NCBI GenBank assembly: GCA_020355945.1
Contig: CP070627.1
Coordinates: forward strand, 674,260-687,513
DNA from: Candidatus Aminicenantota bacterium
Lineage (GTDB): Bacteria; Acidobacteriota; Aminicenantia; UBA2199
Direction: 5' to 3'
Length of the DNA stretch: 13,254 nt
The notes beneath the pieces are model-generated. The model was not told the DNA's origin, did not search any database, and saw only the letters and a list, made by a program, of their open reading frames with translations. Shown piece after piece: positions 8,393 through 13,254 of this stretch. The stretch's first letter is position 1; every line of letters begins with the position of its first letter. Both the position numbers and the translations under genes were made by a program.

Positions 8393-8422
8393 TGTATAAA
8401 ATCCATGCAATAAAGTTGCCAA
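8393..8422 (-). promoter_or_regulatory. Candidate promoter of the TonB-dependent receptor gene
   Basis: TTGGCA (8422-8417) and TATACA (8398-8393) on the minus strand are 18 bases apart, about 25 bases before the start codon. Five of six and four of six matches make this only a candidate. A second -35-like TTGACA lies further upstream, in the loop of the inverted repeat at 8424-8455, but has no good -10 at the right distance. Confidence 0.4.
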
Positions 8423-8423
8423 A

Positions 8424-8494
8424 TGTAAAATGCCTTGTCAATAAAGGGTTTTACAATTGTTCTTTGGAATTTATCCAAATTATTGAATTTCAAT
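8424..8494. repeat. Cluster of three inverted repeats upstream of the receptor gene
   Basis: Three separate dyads stand in a row: TGTAAAA/TTTTACA at 8424-8430 and 8449-8455 with an inner CCTT/AAGG pair; TTTGGA/TCCAAA at 8463-8468 and 8474-8479; and ATTGAA/TTCAAT at 8482-8494 around one central base. The first lies just upstream of the candidate -35 box. They could be operator sites for a regulator of the receptor or leader hairpins of a longer transcript. Confidence 0.55.
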
Positions 8495-8527
8495 TCAAAT
8501 ATTTGTGATTTCCGGCCCCGGGATCCG

Positions 8528-8565
8528 GTAGCAGGAAAGGAGTACACCCCTACATTGTAGCAGGA
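8528..8565. repeat. 9-base direct repeat GTAGCAGGA
   Basis: Exact copies at 8528-8536 and 8557-8565, 29 bases apart start to start, lie between the stop of paralog A and the dyad cluster. No T-rich terminator is seen for paralog A in this stretch. The function of the repeat is unknown. Confidence 0.5.
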
Positions 8566-8592
8566 TGGTTCATGTTTGGTATTTTTACCGGC

Positions 8593-10845
8593 TTAGCGCC
8601 TGGCTTCTTCGATATACCGGGTCAACAGCCGGCGATCTCTTTGGCTGAGCTTTGCCCCGAATCGTTGACTGCATAATAAAAAATATTCCAGGGCAGAGGC
8701 TTTTTTCCCCATGCCAAGATAAGAAACCCCAATATTAAAATAGGCATCAATATAATTGGGGTTGATTTCAATGGTTTTTTTCCAATCTTCTATGGCCTTT
8801 TCCACCTGGTTTTTGAATTTATAGGCAGCCCCTCTGCCATTGTAAGCGGCAAACAAGCGAGGGTCAATTTCCAGGGCCCGGTTAAAATTCTCCAGGGCCA
8901 GCTCATAGGCCCGTTCATCTCTTTTCTCGCTTTTTAAATAGATGGCCAGGTATAACGATCCGATATTATTAAACACGGAAGCGTAATTATTATCCAGTTC
9001 AAGGGCTTTGCGGTAATTTTCCAGGGCTTTGGCGCCGTTCCCCTTTTTGTAATAAGCCACCCCGAGGAAATTGAAATTCTCCGGGTCAAAGGGGGCCTTT
9101 CGGATACATATGTTTAGGAGCTCAATGGCTTTATCCGGTTGGTTGGCTTCAACCAGCATAATTCCCAATTTGGACATCAAGTTGACATTCCCCGGGTTCT
9201 TCTTTAATCCGTATTCCAGGATTTCAATTGCTTTGTCAACCTGGGCGAATTCCTTGTATATGGTGGCCATATGCCGGTATACCAGAACAAATCCCGGGCT
9301 TTCTTCCACGATGGTTTTTAATTCGGTGATGGGCTCCCGGAACTTTCCGTTCTGGTATTTTCCAATAGCTGCCAGCATGCGGTTCTGCAGCGGAAGCATT
9401 GTTTTTAGATCATCCGCCTGGGTAAAGGTCTTTGGTTTGGATGACGCGCTCCCGGATAAATACCCCAAACTTTTGAGTTTATTGCGAACCTCAGGGTCTA
9501 CCTGCCTGGACCGCTCCATCATATACTTACCTTTTAAATCTTTTTTCAGTTTGATGAGGTCCCGTTTAAACTGTTTGACATTGGAACTGGCAGCGATGTT
9601 ACGGTTTTCATTGATATCGCTTTTGATGTTGTAGACCTCTGTAATGGGTAAATCGATAAATTTCATGTTTCCCCGGATAAATCCCCTCAAGGGTGCCCAC
9701 CCCCTGTTGAGATAGGGTGTCAGGGATTCGAAATAGATATCCCTGGATTTTTTGTCGGGGGTGCCGCTTTTCAATTGGTTTTCAATGATGGGGATCAGCG
9801 ATACACCCTGGATATGTTTGGGTCTGTCCATGGCCAAAATATCGCAGATTGTGGGAAAAATATCCGCATGACACACATTTTCTTCGATGTTGAAGCCTTT
9901 TCCCATATTTACGGGTATGGTGCCGGGAATATAGAGTATCAACGGGATGTGAATGGTGTTGTTGTAGGCAAAATAGGAATGGGTTTCTTCGCCCTTTTCT
10001 CCCAGGGCTTCACCGTGATCACCCACAATGATAATGACCGTATCATCCATTAACTGCTTTTCTTGCAAAAAATCAAACAGCAATTTTAAACTGGCATCCG
10101 TATAGGCCACTTCACCGGAATAGAGGTCATGACGATAGAGTTGATTGTAAGGGGGAGGGGGCTGATAAGGTTGATGGGGATCGAACAGGTGAATCCAGGT
10201 GAACCATTTATCTTTACCCTGGCCGGACTGTTGGGCAATCCACTGGAGGGCGGGTTCAATAACCTTTTCTGCCGGTCGTTCCACGAAAAACAACTCCAAC
10301 TGGTTATGGGTGCCGTATTGATCGTCGTATACATCAAATCCCTGGTTCAGCCCAAACCGGGAGTCCAGGGGAAACGAACCGATGAATGCACCGGTACGGT
10401 ATCCCGCTTCTTTTAAATACTCGGCAATGGTTAAAAAACGCTCTTCCAATCGAAAACCCGTGTTATCACTGATCCCGTGGAAACGGGGCGTGGTACCGGT
10501 TAAAATATTGGTGTGAGCGGGAAGCGTAATCGGGTTATGGGAAAACGCTCGGGTAAATACAAAAGATTTACCGGCCAGTCTATCAATGTTGGGGGTTTTT
10601 ACATATTTATCGGAGTAAACACTTAACCGATCGACTCTCAGGGTGTCCAACGTAATTAAAAGGACATTCAATTCTTTCCCGGGAATCTTTATTCGTTTGC
10701 TTTGTCCGGTGGGTTGATTTTTTTGCATTTGTTGGGCATGCTGTGTGGCTGTGGCTTTGGATCCACTTTCTCCCTGGCAAGAAAAACATAACCCCAACAA
10801 ACCCAGGACCGGGATAAGAAATAAATGTTGTTTTAAATGTCTCAT
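8593..10845 (-). CDS. Sulfatase-like (alkaline phosphatase superfamily) TPR lipoprotein, paralog A
   Basis: 750 residues from ATG at 10845. A hydrophobic signal (about 8-22) ends in an imperfect lipobox (CFSC, Cys23), then a Gln/Thr-rich linker. The catalytic domain spans about 59-465: ITLDTLRVDR (Asp67), TLPAH (Thr107 nucleophile, His111 replacing the sulfatase Arg), FDPH (221-224), VGDHGEALGE (Asp276, His277) and a WAPLRGFIRG segment shared with B and C. The linker LKSLGYLSG (457-465) precedes TPR units (about 480-725), among them NFLGVAYYKKGNGAKALENY and the AYKFKNQVEKAIEDWKK block also found in B. The catalytic domain is clearly more diverged than B is from C. There is no Shine-Dalgarno; an extended -10 sits just upstream. 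The gene starts 67 bases after the regulatory-domain TPR gene and may share its transcript. As with its paralogs, a Thr-nucleophile phosphoester or transfer activity is more likely than sulfate hydrolysis. Confidence 0.88.
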   Translation of the reverse strand: MRHLKQHLFLIPVLGLLGLCFSCQGESGSKATATQHAQQMQKNQPTGQSKRIKIPGKELNVLLITLDTLRVDRLSVYSDKYVKTPNIDRLAGKSFVFTRAFSHNPITLPAHTNILTGTTPRFHGISDNTGFRLEERFLTIAEYLKEAGYRTGAFIGSFPLDSRFGLNQGFDVYDDQYGTHNQLELFFVERPAEKVIEPALQWIAQQSGQGKDKWFTWIHLFDPHQPYQPPPPYNQLYRHDLYSGEVAYTDASLKLLFDFLQEKQLMDDTVIIIVGDHGEALGEKGEETHSYFAYNNTIHIPLILYIPGTIPVNMGKGFNIEENVCHADIFPTICDILAMDRPKHIQGVSLIPIIENQLKSGTPDKKSRDIYFESLTPYLNRGWAPLRGFIRGNMKFIDLPITEVYNIKSDINENRNIAASSNVKQFKRDLIKLKKDLKGKYMMERSRQVDPEVRNKLKSLGYLSGSASSKPKTFTQADDLKTMLPLQNRMLAAIGKYQNGKFREPITELKTIVEESPGFVLVYRHMATIYKEFAQVDKAIEILEYGLKKNPGNVNLMSKLGIMLVEANQPDKAIELLNICIRKAPFDPENFNFLGVAYYKKGNGAKALENYRKALELDNNYASVFNNIGSLYLAIYLKSEKRDERAYELALENFNRALEIDPRLFAAYNGRGAAYKFKNQVEKAIEDWKKTIEINPNYIDAYFNIGVSYLGMGKKASALEYFLLCSQRFGAKLSQRDRRLLTRYIEEARR

Positions 10846-10849
10846 CTGG

Positions 10850-10858
10850 ATTATACCA
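10850..10858 (-). promoter_or_regulatory. Possible extended -10 element immediately before paralog A
   Basis: TGGTATAAT (minus strand, 10858-10850) has the TGn extension plus a perfect -10 hexamer, but no -35. It ends only four bases before the ATG, and no Shine-Dalgarno is present. A leaderless or nearly leaderless transcript is possible, although four bases is shorter than the usual distance to a start site. CTGG and CCAG flank the TATAAT as a small dyad. Confidence 0.3.
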
Positions 10859-10912
10859 GGGAACTTAGTTCGCTGCGCTCACAATTATTCCACTCTTCCA
10901 TTATTCATACTA

Positions 10913-11866
10913 CTATTGTTCAAAGGCTTCTACAACGGCTTTTGCCGTTTCATAATTGGGTGAATCCGGTGCGATTTCCATAAATTTTTTCAGTGCTGCC
11001 ACACCTTCCTGGTTTTTTTCCAATGCCACATAGGTCATCCCCAACTGGTAAAACCCGTCGGCAAATTGGCTGTCGATTTCCGTTGCTTTTTTGAAAAATG
11101 TTACCGCACGCTCAAAATCACCTTTGTTGTAAGCGATGACGCCGATATTGTAGAGGGTGTCAACATTGCCAATGTCGTCAATGTTCAGCTTATTAAACCA
11201 CTCCGTGGCTTTATCAAAATCATTTAGATTGCTGTAAGCATTGCCAATAGAAAGAATGATTTCTTTGTTGTCCGGGAATTTCTCCAGGGACTTCAAGTAA
11301 TATTCTAAGGCCTTCTGGTATTGTCCTTTATAGGAATAGATATTCCCCATATGGAGGTAAACGATGTTAACGCCAGCTTCTTCTTTATATTTTTCCAGGA
11401 CAGCCTGGAGTTCTTGCAGGGCTTGATCGTATTTTTTTTCAGTGATAAGAGCGGCGGCATTTTTGACTTCTTTCATGATGTCCTGGGTAAGGGCTGGGCC
11501 GGTCAACTTTCTCAATTGGAGCTCAATGGGCGGGTTTTTCGTCCCGGGCGTGGGATCAACAAAAAAACTTATTTTTTTTACCTCATAGCCCTCTTTAACA
11601 AAGTCCAGGTCCCAACGCCCTTTACGAACATAAAACACCTTCCACTTTCCTTCGGCATCGGTTTTGGGAGAGGGCTCATAATATTGCTGCACCCCGGGAC
11701 AATACAATTTGACAGTCACTCCCGCGAGGGGCTGGCCGGTTTCCTGGTCCGTTACCTGGCCGCTCATTTTTCCCTTGCCCCTGGTTAACTGGGGAAATAA
11801 CAATGATGACGAACAAAGCGTGATAACCAGGATCACGACTATTGAAAATACCTTTTTCCTCTTCAT
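10913..11866 (-). CDS. Secreted carboxypeptidase-regulatory-like / TPR protein
   Basis: 317 residues from ATG at 11866, with GGAGG about 11 bases upstream. A signal peptide (about 1-26) has no good lipobox, so a soluble periplasmic or surface protein is likely. Residues about 33-118 form a carboxypeptidase-regulatory-like beta domain (MSGQVTDQETGQPLAGVTVKLY, TDAEGKWKVFYVRKGRWDL, VKEGYEVKKI). This fold is structural and non-enzymatic; no peptidase catalytic residues are present. Residues about 130-312 hold four to five TPR units (for example YLHMGNIYSYKGQYQKALEYY and YNIGVIAYNKGDFERAVTFF), suited to protein binding. It lies between the GWxTD-like gene (71 bases upstream) and paralog A (67 bases downstream), so co-transcription is plausible. 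It shares its N-terminal domain type with the receptor, but with no obvious close sequence identity. Role: inferred envelope scaffold. Confidence 0.82.
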   Translation of the reverse strand: MKRKKVFSIVVILVITLCSSSLLFPQLTRGKGKMSGQVTDQETGQPLAGVTVKLYCPGVQQYYEPSPKTDAEGKWKVFYVRKGRWDLDFVKEGYEVKKISFFVDPTPGTKNPPIELQLRKLTGPALTQDIMKEVKNAAALITEKKYDQALQELQAVLEKYKEEAGVNIVYLHMGNIYSYKGQYQKALEYYLKSLEKFPDNKEIILSIGNAYSNLNDFDKATEWFNKLNIDDIGNVDTLYNIGVIAYNKGDFERAVTFFKKATEIDSQFADGFYQLGMTYVALEKNQEGVAALKKFMEIAPDSPNYETAKAVVEAFEQ

Positions 11867-11892
11867 GGTTTTACGTTCCTCCTCATCATATA

Positions 11893-11924
11893 ATTATATA
11901 TATGTAATTCAAATTCGCTCTCAA
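11893..11924 (-). promoter_or_regulatory. Weak A+T-rich promoter candidate before the regulatory-domain TPR gene
   Basis: TTGAGA (11924-11919) and TATAAT (11898-11893) on the minus strand are 20 bases apart, longer than ideal; overlapping TATATA words give spacers of 16 or 18. The stretch is also nearly palindromic (CATATAATTATAT around 11888-11900), so the match may simply reflect base composition. Confidence 0.3.
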
Positions 11925-11937
11925 ATCAAAATCGAAT

Positions 11938-13254
11938 TTATTGGTCTTTACTTTTCAGGGTTTTGGCGCCCATTCGTGCTTTGACCTTTTGCACGGTCTG
12001 TTTAATAAATTCCTGTTTATCATCCAGGGTCAGCGAGGCATTAAGGGCTTTTAAGGCCTCCTCATACTCCTTTAAATTGAGAAGGGTGAAGCCCAGTAGA
12101 TTCAATACCCGGATATCACTGTCGTAAATGGCATTGGCTTTTAACAGGTGGTTTAATGCCTGGTTATAATCCTTCATACCGTAGAGAGCCGTGGCTTTTA
12201 CCAGGTGATATTCAAATTCAAACTGCTCACCCCCTTTTAGTTTATCCACTTCCACCAGGACCTGGGTGTATTTTTTTTGCCTGTTTAAAATATTTAAATA
12301 CGCTGCCAGCCCTTGTTTAAAATCCGGGTTGTTTTCAACAGCCCTGGCATAATGTTTCTCAGCCTCGGGAATATTCCCGGTTCTTTCATACTGCTGCCCC
12401 AGGGTAAAATAGAAAAGGTAAGGATTATCCGCCCGTGTTTTTTTAAAGGTTTCCATTGGATAAGCAATGGTGCTCACAGGAGACACCCCGAAACGGAGTT
12501 GTTTGGTATCATATATTTTCCCTGCACTATCCACCAGTTTTATTGTCAACTCATAGTAATCGGGATTCAGCCCCCCGACATCTTCACCGATGCGGTGCAA
12601 AATATTCAAATCCCTTTTGTAGGTGTATTGATTTAAGGGTAGGCTGTAGGTTTTTTTAAATTTCAATCGTTCATTCAACCCGTTTAATTCTATTTCTACT
12701 TTCCCCTTTTCCCACAGGTCCTGGTCCAGGTTGTAAGCACCGATGAATACCAGTGGTTTTTCTTTTAATCTCAGGTTTCTTTCGGGATGCACAAATAATT
12801 TTTGATCGTTAAACCGGTAAGGAAAGAAGAAACTGTCCGCTTGCAATTGGGATTTATACCCGATAACCGGGGTTGCTAATACCGGTGTCTTTCCCGAAGG
12901 AGACACTTTGACGTTCTTTTCAAAATAGGTAAATTCCTTTCCCACGGAATTCATGGCATATACCATTACTTTATATTCCCCGGGGATGACAGGAAAGGAA
13001 TCGTGGATGACAATGCCATTGGCTTTTAATACATGCACTCGTTCCGGTTCAATGTAAAAATCAAATTTCTTTTTGTATTCATAAACGTATGTTTCACCCT
13101 TTCGCAAACTTACACTCAAGTCAAAATTAAAAAAGTACTGGTCGGTTTCATCATTGTATCCCAGGGATATTGTTTTGGGTTTGAGGGAAATATTAACAAA
13201 GTTAAGCCCGAACCGTTCGTACCTGGTAATGGAAACCAGTTTGTTATTATCTAC
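11938..13254 (-). CDS. Probable GWxTD-family protein, C-terminal beta-rich and TPR part (5' end cut by window edge)
   Basis: The reading frame is open from the right edge to TAA at 11940, giving 438 visible codons; the true start lies outside the window. An internal TTG at 13119 is not a credible start, because the 45 codons before it continue the same beta-rich region. Visible residues about 1-260 are strand-rich and lack catalytic motifs (FNFDLSVSLRKGETYVY, FPVIPGEYKVMVYAMNSVGKEF, YYELTIKLVDSAGK). This resembles the region that follows the GWxTD domain in family members, but the GWxTD motif itself would be upstream, so the family call is inference. Residues about 276-420 carry four TPR units (FYFTLGQQYERTGNIPEAEKHY, LLGFTLLNLKEYEEALKAL). 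The product is likely exported, as its neighbours are. It is the first visible gene of the right-hand run, 71 bases before the regulatory-domain TPR gene. Confidence 0.65.
   Translation of the reverse strand, partial: VDNNKLVSITRYERFGLNFVNISLKPKTISLGYNDETDQYFFNFDLSVSLRKGETYVYEYKKKFDFYIEPERVHVLKANGIVIHDSFPVIPGEYKVMVYAMNSVGKEFTYFEKNVKVSPSGKTPVLATPVIGYKSQLQADSFFFPYRFNDQKLFVHPERNLRLKEKPLVFIGAYNLDQDLWEKGKVEIELNGLNERLKFKKTYSLPLNQYTYKRDLNILHRIGEDVGGLNPDYYELTIKLVDSAGKIYDTKQLRFGVSPVSTIAYPMETFKKTRADNPYLFYFTLGQQYERTGNIPEAEKHYARAVENNPDFKQGLAAYLNILNRQKKYTQVLVEVDKLKGGEQFEFEYHLVKATALYGMKDYNQALNHLLKANAIYDSDIRVLNLLGFTLLNLKEYEEALKALNASLTLDDKQEFIKQTVQKVKARMGAKTLKSKDQ

Noticed and set aside
9071..9634. Plus-strand open frame of 187 codons
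   Set aside because: Antisense to the TPR part of paralog A; its composition mirrors that gene's codons and no family is recognisable.
10880..10895. AATTGTGAGCG, resembling half of the lac operator
   Set aside because: Only one half-site is present, with no matching second half and no lac-type gene nearby; likely chance.
13117..13119. TTG as the start of the right-hand TPR gene
   Set aside because: The frame stays open to the window edge and the upstream 45 codons read as continuous beta-rich protein, so the gene is 5'-truncated by the window.

Overview
Every convincing gene in this window lies on the minus strand, so transcription runs from right to left. The gene content suggests a Gram-negative (diderm) bacterium of the Acidobacteriota / Candidatus Aminicenantes type. 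The reasons are an outer-membrane TonB-dependent receptor with an N-terminal carboxypeptidase-regulatory-like domain, GWxTD-domain proteins, and several large lipoproteins or membrane-anchored proteins that join a sulfatase-like catalytic domain to tetratricopeptide (TPR) repeats. Moderate G+C and sigma70-like promoters fit but do not prove this. The assignment rests on gene families, not on a marker gene.

Layout in transcription order (right to left). (1) 13254-11938: the C-terminal part of a protein with a beta-rich region followed by TPRs, probably a GWxTD protein cut by the window edge. (2) 11866-10913: a secreted protein with a carboxypeptidase-regulatory-like domain and TPRs. (3) 10845-8593: sulfatase-like/TPR protein A. 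(4) A 224-bp intergenic region rich in inverted repeats. (5) 8368-5471: a 965-residue TonB-dependent receptor, closed by a textbook intrinsic terminator at 5389-5421. (6) A good sigma70-like promoter (5361-5390) overlapping that terminator's T-tract. (7) 5320-2792: sulfatase-like/TPR protein B. (8) 2788-581: sulfatase-like/TPR protein C, translationally coupled to B. (9) A near-consensus promoter (492-520) driving a GWxTD-domain lipoprotein (458-1), whose 3' end is cut by the left edge. There is no gene-free stretch longer than 300 bases and no RNA gene, transposase or CRISPR array was seen.

How the genes may work together: six of the seven products have a predicted signal peptide, lipobox or membrane anchor (the N-terminus of the seventh is outside the window), and five carry visible TPRs, so this looks like a cell-envelope cluster. 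The three sulfatase-like proteins lack the Cys/Ser-x-Pro-x-Arg site that formylglycine sulfatases need. They carry Thr-Leu-Pro-Ala-His instead, which points to Thr-nucleophile members of the alkaline phosphatase superfamily, such as phospho- or phosphoglycerol-transferase-like enzymes or phosphodiesterases. Their repeated pairing with GWxTD proteins, TPR scaffolds and an outer-membrane receptor is the best candidate here for an undescribed system; its substrate cannot be read from the sequence.
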